Origin: a virus
Virus record (IMG/VR): IMGVR_UViG_3300034120_001427
Span: 1 to 20,757 of that record
Strand: one strand, 5' to 3'
Length of the DNA: 20,757 nucleotides
Position numbers and translations under genes: made by a program. Shown one piece after another: positions 1-7,110 of this stretch. The stretch's first letter is position 1. Each line of letters starts with the position of its first letter. Below the pieces are notes generated by a model. That model was not told the DNA's origin. It worked only from the letters and a program-made list of their open reading frames with translations, and searched no databases.

Positions 1-24
1 GTAAGTGGTGCAATAACACGATAA
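1..24 (+). CDS. Possible 3' end of an upstream gene (partial)
   Basis: The first seven codons of this frame read VSGAITR and end in a TAA at 22-24. That stop overlaps an ATG at 24-26 (TAATG), the same stop/start arrangement seen at two other gene junctions in this window. This is the only reason to think it is the end of a real gene. Too little sequence is present to say what it encodes. A second frame, starting at base 3, is also open across the left edge and runs into the sulfotransferase-like fragment, so the two readings compete. Confidence 0.25.
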   Translation, partial: VSGAITR

Positions 25-116
25 TGTACTTTTTATCAGGACTTCCTCGTTCAGGCTCTACTGTTTTTAATTCGATATATACCATTTTTGGACTTAGAAT
101 TAAAACAACACCGTAA
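24..116 (+). pseudogene. Truncated sulfotransferase 5' fragment (P-loop only)
   Basis: An ATG at 24 opens a 30-codon frame that starts MYFLSGLPRSGSTVF and stops with TAA at 114-116. Its first part is nearly identical to residues 6-19 of the intact sulfotransferase at 153 (YFLSGLPRSGSTVL; 13 of 14 residues match). This is the 5'-phosphosulfate-binding loop that binds PAPS. At DNA level bases 27-68 match 168-209 at 33 of 42 positions, and most differences are synonymous third-base changes. After residue 15 the similarity stops abruptly and the frame ends, so no sulfotransferase can be made from it. It is best read as the remnant of a second, diverged sulfotransferase gene lost by deletion or recombination. 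The frame is also open upstream to base 3, so the true start is uncertain. Confidence 0.6.
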
Positions 117-146
117 CAAAACATTTACATTTTTATTAGGACTTTC
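116..146 (+). repeat. Decayed direct repeat of the sulfotransferase start
   Basis: Bases 116-146 align with 156-187, the first codons of the intact sulfotransferase, at 26 of 31 positions with one single-base gap. The position matching the intact ATG (153-155) reads GTA here (113-115), so this copy has no ATG, and the gap breaks the frame. It ends just upstream of the real gene. Together with the fragment at 27-68 it makes three copies of the same gene start within about 190 bases. Confidence 0.55.
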
Positions 147-152
147 TTTATT

Positions 153-1868
153 ATGACAAAACCTTTATATTTTCTTTCAGGACTTCCCCGTTCTGGTTCA
201 ACAGTTTTAGCTGCATTGCTAAATCAACGAAATGACATCCATGTAACACCGACTTCAGGGCTGATTGATATATTTGGCTCTGTGGTTCAAACATGGGAAA
301 ACAATCCAACAACTAAAGGTCAAAAACAGACCAAAGAACATCTTTACGAAACACTTAGAAAACTAATCCCTGTGCGTGAAGATGGCAAAATTACTGTTGA
401 TAAATCTAGAGGATGGGTAGCAGCGCCAATTCAAAAGACAATGGGTGAGGTTCTTGGCTCACCAGTACGAATTGTTGCTACTGTCAGAGATGTTGCTACT
501 TGTGCCGCATCTTTTGCTAAAATTGCTAAACCTGAGAACCTTGCTGAGTTCTGCAACGGACACTTAATTGGACACCTTAAAGGTTCTTATGCTACTCTAC
601 ACGAAGGATACACAGAGTATCCTGAGAACATTCTGTTTGTTGACTACGATGAGTTAATGTCAGACCCAAAAGCGGTTGTTACAAAGATAGAAGCCTTTTG
701 GAATTTACAACCATTTGCCCATGACTTTAATAACATTGATGGTAAGTCAGTTGCAGAGGATGACGAAAACGCTTGGGGTCTTGCTGGATTGCATGATGTT
801 AAGCGAAAACTAAAAAATACCAACACATCGCCTAAAAAAATATTAGGTGAATTTGAATACCGATTCCAAGCACCTAAATTTTGGATTGGCGAAACAGAAC
901 CTAAAAAAGATATATTAGATTTTCAAGTCGAAGCTGCCGTGCGTGGTGAGTTTGAAGCTGCTGAGTCAATGTGCAGAATCCTTTTAGAAACAAGACCCAA
1001 TGATGATAGAGCAGCCTTTAATCGTGGTTGGTATGCACTTAGACATGGCAATCTAAAAGAAGGTTTTGAACTGTTAGATAGAGGTCGTAACGAAGAAGTT
1101 TTTGGTAATCCTAATCCATCCTCAATGCCTAAATACGATGGCAGACCCTTAAATGGAGAAGTTGTCTTATTGGTATTAGAAGGTGGTCGAGGTGACCAAA
1201 TACATGCTGCTCGATGGGCTAGAGAAATTGTTAGCCGTGGCGGTGTCTGTGTAGTTGCTTGTATGCCTGAATTAGCTGGTCTAATGATGCTAGTTGATGG
1301 AGTATCTGCGGTGGTCGAATCAAGAGCTGCTGGCGGTGTTTACCATGACTACCATGTTTTAGGAATGTCAGGCTATCTTAGCTTCTTGACAGTTAATAAC
1401 GCACCCTATATACCATGTAAGCCAGTCAAACCTAATGGTAAGATTGGACTGCGGTGGCAAGGTAATCCAATGTTTGAGCATGAGCAAAATAGAGTATTTG
1501 ACCCAGCACCTTTGTTTACAATACCAGCAGAGTTAGTTAGTTTGCAACGAGATGTTGGAATGGAAAATATTCCTGACCATGTGCAAAAACCTTGCCTAGA
1601 CACTTGGCTACATACCAAGGCTGTGATTGAAAGTGTTGATAAGGTAATTAGTTCTTGTACCTCAGTTGCACATTTAGCCGCAGCAATGGGTAAAGAAACT
1701 TGGATTATTAGCCCTGTATTGCCTTATTACCTATGGGCAGATGGCAAAGAATCAAGCATTTGGTATCGCAATGTTAGGCTGTTTAGACAAGAAAAATTTG
1801 GCGATTGGGACACCCCATTAGCTAAAGTAACAAATGAATTTAACCAAAATATTAGGAGAGTAAAATGA
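153..1868 (+). CDS. Sulfotransferase fused to TPR and glycosyltransferase-like region
   Basis: The 571-residue product has three parts. Residues 1-245 are a sulfotransferase. The PAPS 5'-phosphosulfate loop is LPRSGST at 11-17, and the 3'-phosphate-binding segment is around VRDVATCAASFAK at 111-123. Residues about 253-315 look like TPR helices (EAAESMCRILLETRPNDDRA, then a WYALRHGNLKEGFELL stretch). Residues about 335-565 resemble the heptosyltransferase-like (GT9-type) domain often fused to TPRs: GLRWQGNP at 432-439, SLQ at 463-465, SVAHLAAAMGKETW at 504-517 and RLFRQEKFGDW at 542-552. Likely roles are sulfonate transfer from PAPS to an acceptor, perhaps a glycan handled by the C-terminal part. 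Typical single-domain sulfotransferases are about half this length, so the fusion is unusual. The ATG at 153 places the P-loop close to the N-terminus, as usual; the nearest AGGA (138-141) is rather distant. The last four bases overlap the next gene. The glycosyltransferase activity is inferred and could be lost. Confidence 0.85.
   Translation: MTKPLYFLSGLPRSGSTVLAALLNQRNDIHVTPTSGLIDIFGSVVQTWENNPTTKGQKQTKEHLYETLRKLIPVREDGKITVDKSRGWVAAPIQKTMGEVLGSPVRIVATVRDVATCAASFAKIAKPENLAEFCNGHLIGHLKGSYATLHEGYTEYPENILFVDYDELMSDPKAVVTKIEAFWNLQPFAHDFNNIDGKSVAEDDENAWGLAGLHDVKRKLKNTNTSPKKILGEFEYRFQAPKFWIGETEPKKDILDFQVEAAVRGEFEAAESMCRILLETRPNDDRAAFNRGWYALRHGNLKEGFELLDRGRNEEVFGNPNPSSMPKYDGRPLNGEVVLLVLEGGRGDQIHAARWAREIVSRGGVCVVACMPELAGLMMLVDGVSAVVESRAAGGVYHDYHVLGMSGYLSFLTVNNAPYIPCKPVKPNGKIGLRWQGNPMFEHEQNRVFDPAPLFTIPAELVSLQRDVGMENIPDHVQKPCLDTWLHTKAVIESVDKVISSCTSVAHLAAAMGKETWIISPVLPYYLWADGKESSIWYRNVRLFRQEKFGDWDTPLAKVTNEFNQNIRRVK
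1854..1860 (+). promoter_or_regulatory. Ribosome binding site for the 1865 gene
   Basis: AGGAGAG lies four bases before the ATG at 1865, inside the end of the sulfotransferase gene. It is one of the clearest Shine-Dalgarno sequences in the window and supports this start, although the gene also overlaps the preceding stop (ATGA). Confidence 0.7.
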
Positions 1869-2248
1869 GTTTATATGTACGCATAGAAAATAATGAAGTT
1901 AAAGATTGCTGGGATACACCACCTGACAGCAGACCTGGATGGAAAGATGCCATTGAGGTAAGACCTACTATTATACCGCATCGTCAATATTATACAGGTC
2001 ATACATTTGATTTAACTAAAGATCCTGTAGAAATTGTTTATGGTGTAGTTGATATTTCTGTAGCTGACCGCAAAGTGAGCATGAAAGAAAATGCTTCTAT
2101 GGCATTTAATATGCTTTTTAGACAGCAAGCTAATGATCCGTCTACTTATGACCCAGTAGCCCTACAAGCTGCTAAAGATGCTGTTGCACCCAAGCAAGCT
2201 GCTATTGATGCCTGTACTACTCACGATGAATTGGATGCTCTCCTATGA
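1865..2248 (+). CDS. Hypothetical phage protein, 127 aa
   Basis: I do not recognise this family with confidence. The first 75 residues look like a beta-rich segment (MSLYVRIENNEVKDC at the start, then HRQYYTGHTFDL). The last 40 are helical and alanine-rich, with AALDA-like spacing ending in THDELDALL. This two-part plan, a small beta head followed by a helical tail, resembles small tail-accessory or fibre-assembly proteins of phages, but that is only a shape argument. It starts at an ATGA overlap with the sulfotransferase gene and has a strong AGGAGAG site. It ends in an ATGA overlap with the kinase/nucleotidyltransferase gene, so all three are probably made from one message. There are no membrane segments, cysteine clusters or signal peptide. 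Confidence 0.75.
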   Translation: MSLYVRIENNEVKDCWDTPPDSRPGWKDAIEVRPTIIPHRQYYTGHTFDLTKDPVEIVYGVVDISVADRKVSMKENASMAFNMLFRQQANDPSTYDPVALQAAKDAVAPKQAAIDACTTHDELDALL

Positions 2249-3072
2249 AGAAAATACTGATTATGGGTTTACCTGGCTCTGGTAAGACTTACTTAGCCCA
2301 AGCCCTAAAGAAGTATTTAGAAATAAATGGTACTCGCAAAGATTACGGAGAATCCTTTACTGGATTTAACGCACAAGTTAATTGGTTCAATGCAGACGAG
2401 GTGCGTAAGAAGTACAACGATTGGGATTTCTCCAATGAAGGCAGAATCCGGCAATCCCTACGCATGGCTCAGTTTGCATTAGAGGCTGGCGGTGATTATG
2501 TTATCTGCGACTTTGTAGCACCCCTTGTAGAGATGCGTAATAACTTCAAAGCCGACTGGACTGTCTGGATGGACACGATTGATGCTGGCAGGTACGAAGA
2601 TACTAACAAAGCCTTTATCCCACCAACAGTCTATGACTTCCGTGTCACGGAGCAGAACTGCGAGAAGTGGGCTGAGTTCATCGGCAACCACATTATTGAG
2701 AACCGCAGACGCCCAGTCTTTAACTGGCAATCTGAAACAGTACAGATGCTGGGCAGATGGCAACCGTGGCATTCAGGTCATAGAGCCTTGTTTGAACGTG
2801 CCATTGCCAAAACAGGTCAAGTAGTTATCCAAATTCGTGATTGTCAGGGCTGGCAGGGCAGTAACCCGTTTGCTATTGAGCAAGTGAAGAGCAATATTAA
2901 GAGAGACTTAGACCCACTTTTCCAAGGGCAATACGAGATTCAAGTCGTTCCTAACATTACCAACATTACCTACGGGCGTGACGTTGGCTACAAGATTGAG
3001 CAGGAAACCTTTGATAAATCAGTAACCGATATATCCGCAACCAAGATCCGTAAAGAAATGGGGTTAACATGA
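2245..3072 (+). CDS. CysC-like kinase fused to HxGH nucleotidyltransferase
   Basis: The product (275 aa) joins two enzymes. Residues 1-155 are a P-loop kinase with Walker A GLPGSGKT at 8-15. Its next block closely follows adenylylsulfate (APS) kinase: ADEVR at 50-54, N58, DFS at 61-63, R67 and R73, then an ICDFVAP strand at 87-93. Residues about 164-275 are a nucleotidyltransferase: GRWQPWHSGH at 170-179 (HxGH at 176-179), SNPF at 206-209 and the C-terminal ISATKIR at 263-269. These features are typical of NMN adenylyltransferases (NadM/NadR) and relatives. APS kinase phosphorylates APS to PAPS, the donor for the sulfotransferase two genes upstream, so a role in PAPS supply is attractive. The second domain could stand in for ATP sulfurylase, which belongs to the same HxxH superfamily, or could act in NAD salvage. 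A NadR-like role is the main alternative, but NadR has the opposite domain order. The gene overlaps both neighbours by ATGA and has no clear Shine-Dalgarno site, so translational coupling is likely. Confidence 0.8.
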   Translation: MKKILIMGLPGSGKTYLAQALKKYLEINGTRKDYGESFTGFNAQVNWFNADEVRKKYNDWDFSNEGRIRQSLRMAQFALEAGGDYVICDFVAPLVEMRNNFKADWTVWMDTIDAGRYEDTNKAFIPPTVYDFRVTEQNCEKWAEFIGNHIIENRRRPVFNWQSETVQMLGRWQPWHSGHRALFERAIAKTGQVVIQIRDCQGWQGSNPFAIEQVKSNIKRDLDPLFQGQYEIQVVPNITNITYGRDVGYKIEQETFDKSVTDISATKIRKEMGLT

Positions 3073-3281
3073 AACAATTTGTAGAAGCTAGAAACTTAGA
3101 GGGTGGGTTGATTGAACCTGCCCATGAGGTCGAGGTTGTTTGTGCAGCCTGTGGTTACGACTTAGATAAAGCCGAGCTAGAGGCAGATACCTGCTCAGAC
3201 TGCAACACTCCTTTAAACCTAAGACAGCATATCTCTATTCATGCAACTTCAGTTCCAGCCGCTGGCGGAAAGGTGTTCTAA
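3069..3281 (+). CDS. Small zinc-ribbon-like protein, 70 aa
   Basis: Two CxxC pairs, C25-x2-C28 and C42-x2-C45, separated by 13 residues make a treble-clef or zinc-ribbon-like metal site in the middle of the protein (CAACGYDLDK, then CSDCNTPL). The ends are short and probably disordered. The start overlaps the previous stop as ATGA, which ties the gene to the kinase/nucleotidyltransferase. Such small ribbons commonly bind nucleic acid or a protein partner; nothing here tells which. I do not recognise a named family. An eight-base gap separates it from the first membrane protein of the lysis region. Confidence 0.75.
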   Translation: MKQFVEARNLEGGLIEPAHEVEVVCAACGYDLDKAELEADTCSDCNTPLNLRQHISIHATSVPAAGGKVF

Positions 3282-3289
3282 ATTGATTT

Positions 3290-3742
3290 ATGTCAGACGA
3301 TCTGGGTTTGTCAGCAGGTGCAAAGGGCATCAGCGAAGGGATTAAGACTGGTCGAGAAGCTGGGCGAGAGATTGGCAAGAACATTGAGGAAGTACAGAAG
3401 GAAGCAGTAGATGTAGCGAAGGAACGGGCAAATGCCAAGATTCGTGAGCGCAGAGAAGCAGAGTTTAGGAAAGAACGGGCGATATTTAAAGCCCTTGAAG
3501 AATACAAACACCGAAAGAAGATTTCGGACGAGGAATACCAATTACGGATTGACTTTATCAAGCAGCATGGCACGAAGGAGTGGCAAAAGCTAATAGACAT
3601 CAAGACCGAGATTGAACGGCTAGAGAAGGAAGACCGCAAGTACTTTGATGCGGAGTTAGAAAAGGTTAAGTGGGTGCAGTTCTGGTGCTTTCTGGCAGCA
3701 GGTTGGATTGCTTATTTTATTGTATGGGGGAGTAAAAAATGA
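3290..3742 (+). CDS. Tail-anchored coiled-coil membrane protein
   Basis: The 150-residue product has a Gly/Lys-rich start (LGLSAGAKGISEGIKTG) and a long, very charged helical region at about 30-122 that is likely a coiled coil. A single C-terminal membrane helix spans about residues 127-146 (KWVQFWCFLAAGWIAYFIVWG) and is followed by SKK. This pattern predicts a tail-anchored inner-membrane protein with a large soluble coil. It is a family seen repeatedly beside holin genes in aquatic phages, with no assigned function that I know. Its place before the two-helix protein, holin and lysozyme suggests a part in lysis or in membrane association. No signal peptide or lipobox is present, so it is not a classical spanin. 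The start has no strong Shine-Dalgarno site. The last four bases overlap the next gene (ATGA). Confidence 0.75.
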   Translation: MSDDLGLSAGAKGISEGIKTGREAGREIGKNIEEVQKEAVDVAKERANAKIRERREAEFRKERAIFKALEEYKHRKKISDEEYQLRIDFIKQHGTKEWQKLIDIKTEIERLEKEDRKYFDAELEKVKWVQFWCFLAAGWIAYFIVWGSKK

Positions 3743-4089
3743 ACGAACATGAAACCGCCAAAGAAGTTGCTGGTAAATACATTGGCAAACAAGGTCTTTT
3801 CTACATTACTTTTATTGTCGTTATTGGCGTAGGTGCTTCTATAGTTCTTGAAGAATCTAAGATGGCTGCCGTTATGGGGCTACTTGGTGCGTCTTTAACC
3901 GCCCTAATCTCAATGCTTAACGGTGTTGCTGGTGCCACTCCCAAGCAAGACAGACCTGAGTTTGAGATTATGAAAGAACTGATTTCTCGCCTAGATAAGA
4001 TGGCTGATCGTGATCCAATGACTGTTGCAGTAGATGGCGATAAAGTTGTTGTTCGCAAAGGCGATAACGAAACCGCTATAGGGAGATAA
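3739..4089 (+). CDS. Two-helix small membrane protein, holin-like
   Basis: The 116-residue product has two hydrophobic helices close together: about 20-38 (LFYITFIVVIGVGASIVL) and about 44-66 (AAVMGLLGASLTALISMLNG). They are joined by a short charged turn (EESK), and a soluble charged tail of about 50 residues follows, ending in a small beta-like stretch (VAVDGDKVVVRKG). Two-helix hairpins of this kind are common among holin or antiholin candidates, and the gene sits directly before a recognisable 3TM holin. An accessory holin or regulator is therefore plausible but unproven. The start overlaps the upstream stop (ATGA), and only two bases separate its stop from the holin start. Confidence 0.72.
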   Translation: MNEHETAKEVAGKYIGKQGLFYITFIVVIGVGASIVLEESKMAAVMGLLGASLTALISMLNGVAGATPKQDRPEFEIMKELISRLDKMADRDPMTVAVDGDKVVVRKGDNETAIGR

Positions 4090-4091
4090 TA

Positions 4092-4577
4092 ATGTTCACT
4101 TTAATATCCACAGCACTGTCCTTCCTGATGGGGGGACTGCCTAAACTACTGGACTTTTTCCAAGACAGCTCGGATAAGAAGCATGAAATGGCTATGGCTC
4201 AGATGCAGATGGAGCGAGAGCTTAAGATGCTAGAGGCGGGCTATATTGCCCAAGCCCGTATTGAAGAGATCAGGACAGAACAAGTCCAGATGGAGACCCA
4301 AGCCCAAGAGCGTACGGCTATGTATGCCCACGACATTGAGATTGGTAAGGGCGCTTCTCAGTGGATTATTAACCTTCGTGCTTCGGTGCGTCCAGTCGTG
4401 ACCTACCTGTTTGTTCTCCTCTTAATCATCGTAGACATCGCTTCTATATGGTGGGCGTGGTCATCTGGCGCTGCGTTTGCCGAGGCTATCCCAATGGTGT
4501 TTGATGCAGACGAAATGCAGATTTTGGCGTCCATTATTGCTTTCTGGTTCGGGACTCAGGCATTTAGTAAGAGATGA
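4092..4577 (+). CDS. Holin, 3TM family (gene-transfer-agent type)
   Basis: The product makes the inner-membrane lesion that lets the endolysin reach peptidoglycan. Its 161 residues match the plan of the 3TM holin family first described for gene transfer agents. An N-terminal hydrophobic segment (about 3-22, LISTALSFLMGGLPKLLDFF) is followed by a charged, methionine-rich coiled region at about 27-85. Next comes the conserved LRASVRPVVTY block at about 96-106, which leads into a membrane helix at about 107-122. A last helix ends in IIAFWFGTQAFSKR at the C-terminus, close to the family's FWFG-x-R ending. GGGAG-like bases just before the ATG (GGGAGAT at 4081-4087) serve as the Shine-Dalgarno site. 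The gene overlaps the lysozyme gene by ATGA, the usual pairing of holin and endolysin. Confidence 0.85.
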   Translation: MFTLISTALSFLMGGLPKLLDFFQDSSDKKHEMAMAQMQMERELKMLEAGYIAQARIEEIRTEQVQMETQAQERTAMYAHDIEIGKGASQWIINLRASVRPVVTYLFVLLLIIVDIASIWWAWSSGAAFAEAIPMVFDADEMQILASIIAFWFGTQAFSKR

Positions 4578-5050
4578 AAGTAAGCGATAAAGCAATCAAA
4601 ATGATTAAACACCATGAAGGTGTACGCCAGCGTCCTTATCGCTGCCCCGCAAAATTGTGGACGATTGGTATTGGTCATGTACTCTATCCACGGCAAGGTG
4701 CTTTGAAAATAGACGAACGGGATGCCTACCCACTAGAATACAAAGATGACCGTACCTTTTTGATGGAGGAAGTAGATGACATTCTTAGAGACGATCTTAA
4801 TCGCTTTGAGCGAGGTGTTGAACGCTACTGTCCCGTTAAGCTCACTCAAGGTCAGTTCGATTCTCTTGTTAGTTTTGCTTTCAATGTTGGTCTGGGAACA
4901 CTACAGCGCAGCACCCTCCGTCAAAAGGTTCTTCGGGGCGAGATGGAAGAAGCAGCAGAAGAGTTCTTGAAATATACGCTCGCTGGGGGTAAAGTACTGA
5001 AAGGCTTAGTTACTCGTAGAAACGATGAACGAGCATTGTTCTTATCCTAG
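4574..5050 (+). CDS. Endolysin, GH24 lysozyme
   Basis: A T4-type (GH24) muramidase that cuts the glycan strands of peptidoglycan at lysis. The 158 residues are close to the family's usual length. The catalytic triad spacing E-x8-(D/C)-x5-T is present as E15 (HHEG), C24 and T30 (LWTIGIGH at 28-35). The middle position is cysteine, a known natural variant of the Asp seen in T4 lysozyme. Later family landmarks are QGQFDSLVSFAFNVG (about 91-105) and LVTRRNDERALFL near the C-terminus. There is no signal peptide or N-terminal anchor, so release should depend on the holin encoded just upstream. The ATG lies within the holin's stop (ATGA). An 11-base gap with AGGG (5049-5052) leads to the next gene. 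Confidence 0.93.
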   Translation: MKVSDKAIKMIKHHEGVRQRPYRCPAKLWTIGIGHVLYPRQGALKIDERDAYPLEYKDDRTFLMEEVDDILRDDLNRFERGVERYCPVKLTQGQFDSLVSFAFNVGLGTLQRSTLRQKVLRGEMEEAAEEFLKYTLAGGKVLKGLVTRRNDERALFLS

Positions 5051-5061
5051 GGTAAACCCGT

Positions 5062-7110
5062 ATGCCATTGCAGAAACTACAATTTAAACCAGGATTAAAC
5101 AGAGATCAGACTAACTACACCAATGAGGGTGGGTTCTTTGAGTGCGACAAAATCCGCTTTCGCTCAGGCTATCCTCAAAAAATGGGCGGCTGGCTTCGTT
5201 ATGGTTTATTTACTGTGGTGGGAACCTGTCGGCAAGTCTTTAATTGGATCACGACCGCTGCGGATAACTATCTAGCTCTTGGAACGTCTAGAAAACTATA
5301 TATAGAAGCAGGTCAGACCTTATACGACATTACCCCAATACGGCAGACTTTTACTACTACGGCTACAGATAACTGCTTTACCACTGTTAATGGCTCTAAA
5401 ACGGTTACTGTAACTATTTCAGGTCATGGGGCTACAGATGGGTCTTATGTCACATTCTCTGGTGCTGTTGCGGTAGGCGGGATTACAGCACCAAACCTAA
5501 ACACTGAGTTTATTATTGCTTTTGTTGACTCTAACTCCTTTACTATTACAGCAGCCACAGCAGCCTCATCCTCGACTTCAGGTGGTGGTTCTGCTATTAC
5601 CGCAGCCTTTCAAATCAATATAGGAAATGATGGCGGTGTTGCTGGATACGGTTGGGGTTCAGGTACATGGGGTACAGTTGGCTGGGGTTTAGGGTCAGCT
5701 ACGCCTGTTTATGCACCACAACGGGATTGGTTCTTACAAAACTTTGACGATGACCTAGTGGCTAATATCCGTGATGGGAGCATTTTTTATTGGAAGTATT
5801 CTAGCGGTGTGGGAACTAGGGCTACACCTTTAGCCACAACGACTATAGACGGTATTGCCCCTGCTGACGTCCCTACTCAAGCAACGCAAGTCTTAGTTTC
5901 TCAGAACGATAAACACCTACTTTGTTTTGGTGCTACTCCATTTGGGGGAGGTGCGTTTGACCCCTTATTAATTCGCTGGGCAACCCAAGATCAACCCAAT
6001 TTTTGGACTCCGCTAGTTACTAATTCAGCAGGATTCTTACGAGTTTCTCGTGGTTCTGCCATAGTCTGTGCTATCGCAACTCGACAGGAGATCCTTGTAT
6101 ATACAGAGGGAACCCTTAATTCCTTGCAGTTTGTGGGTACAACGGACGTCTTTAGCCTCTCAGAGCTTGCCGATAATATTTCAATCCTTAGCCCAAGGGC
6201 GGTCGTTACTGTTAATAACACGGCTTATTGGATGGGGCATGATAAGTTCTATGCCTATGGCGGGCGGGTAGAGACCCTACCATGTACCCTAAGAAATCAC
6301 GTATTTGAGAACCTTAACTACGATCAAGCCGACCAGATTATCTCAGGAACAAACGAAGGCTGGAATGAAGTCTGGTGGTTCTACCCAACGGCTAATAGTC
6401 AGGTTAATAATGCCTATGTCATCTATAACCACTTAGAAAAGATTTGGTACTACGGCACAATAGACCGCACTGCGTGGTCAGACTCGTCTTTAAGAGAATA
6501 CCCCCAAGCACTAACTGCAACCTACTTCACAGGGGCTATGTCAGGCGGCACAACCCTAAATGTGACTGCAATATCCACAGGAACCCTGCAAGTAGGCTCA
6601 GTCATTACGGGTACTGGCGTGGCTACAGGAACTAAGATTACTGCCTTTGGCACGGGTACAGGCGGGGTAGGCACTTATACCGTCAATATCTCCCAGCTCG
6701 TAGTCCAGACCGCAATGACTGCCGACAGCATTATCTATAACCATGAACAGGGTTTAAACGATGGCACAACGGCAATGACTTCTTTTATTGCCTCATCAGA
6801 CTTTGACCTAGTAGACGGGGATCAGTTCATTCTGACTAAACGGATTATTCCTGACCTTAACTTTGCAGGTTCGACTGCCACCTTGCCTGCGGTCACAATG
6901 TTAATAAAACCACGGAACTTTCCTGGCAACGCATATTCCAACACCGAGACAGGCACAGTAATCGAGACCTCGGTAGATATATACACCGAGCAGATCTTTA
7001 TGCGGGCTAGGGCTAGACAGATGGCTATTCAGATTCAATCTTCTGACTTAAATGTTCAATGGCAGTTAGGTAGTCCTAGATTGGATGGCAGACCTGATGG
7101 GCGTAGATAA
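5062..7110 (+). CDS. Phage neck/tail structural protein (stabilisation-protein-like)
   Basis: The 682-residue product belongs to a very common podovirus family that starts [13 protein letters not shown] and continues with a CDKIRFR[10 protein letters not shown] block. It probably folds as a beta-propeller-like neck or tail component, comparable in place and length to the packaged-DNA stabilisation protein gp10 of P22-like phages; that equivalence is inference. Conserved blocks include a Gly/Trp-rich stretch ([15 protein letters not shown], about 196-210), [14 protein letters not shown] (about 304-317), [10 protein letters not shown] (about 342-351), [16 protein letters not shown] and [12 protein letters not shown]. 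Two low-complexity beta inserts interrupt it: about 95-182 (Thr/Ser/Gly-rich, with [14 protein letters not shown]) and about 485-555 ([17 protein letters not shown], then [12 protein letters not shown]). Similar inserts occur in unrelated phage tail proteins. The stop overlaps the next ATG (TAATG). Confidence 0.82.
   Translation: MPLQKLQFKPGLNRDQTNYTNEGGFFECDKIRFRSGYPQKMGGWLRYGLFTVVGTCRQVFNWITTAADNYLALGTSRKLYIEAGQTLYDITPIRQTFTTTATDNCFTTVNGSKTVTVTISGHGATDGSYVTFSGAVAVGGITAPNLNTEFIIAFVDSNSFTITAATAASSSTSGGGSAITAAFQINIGNDGGVAGYGWGSGTWGTVGWGLGSATPVYAPQRDWFLQNFDDDLVANIRDGSIFYWKYSSGVGTRATPLATTTIDGIAPADVPTQATQVLVSQNDKHLLCFGATPFGGGAFDPLLIRWATQDQPNFWTPLVTNSAGFLRVSRGSAIVCAIATRQEILVYTEGTLNSLQFVGTTDVFSLSELADNISILSPRAVVTVNNTAYWMGHDKFYAYGGRVETLPCTLRNHVFENLNYDQADQIISGTNEGWNEVWWFYPTANSQVNNAYVIYNHLEKIWYYGTIDRTAWSDSSLREYPQALTATYFTGAMSGGTTLNVTAISTGTLQVGSVITGTGVATGTKITAFGTGTGGVGTYTVNISQLVVQTAMTADSIIYNHEQGLNDGTTAMTSFIASSDFDLVDGDQFILTKRIIPDLNFAGSTATLPAVTMLIKPRNFPGNAYSNTETGTVIETSVDIYTEQIFMRARARQMAIQIQSSDLNVQWQLGSPRLDGRPDGRR

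Noticed and set aside
70-152. Promoter upstream of the sulfotransferase
   Set aside because: TTGGAC (88-93) and TAACAA (114-119) are the only candidates. The spacing of 20 bases is too long and the -10 box is poor, so I do not claim a promoter.
153-1868. Frameshift joining two genes as the cause of the sulfotransferase fusion
   Set aside because: The frame is continuous through the junction (about residues 235-260) without odd codons, and the linker reads as normal protein, so a true fusion is simpler.
2579-2824. 81-codon open frame on the + strand inside the kinase/nucleotidyltransferase gene
   Set aside because: It is in another frame of a gene whose domains and motifs are clear across the same bases.
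3235-3639. 134-codon open frame on the - strand
   Set aside because: It lies opposite the coiled-coil gene at 3290. Its Ser/Arg/Phe-rich composition is the usual mirror of Glu/Lys-rich coding sequence, and there is no ribosome site.
5050-5060. GGG-TAAA-CCC small inverted repeat as a terminator after the lysozyme gene
   Set aside because: It has a three-base stem with no T-run, and it overlaps the likely ribosome site of the next gene.
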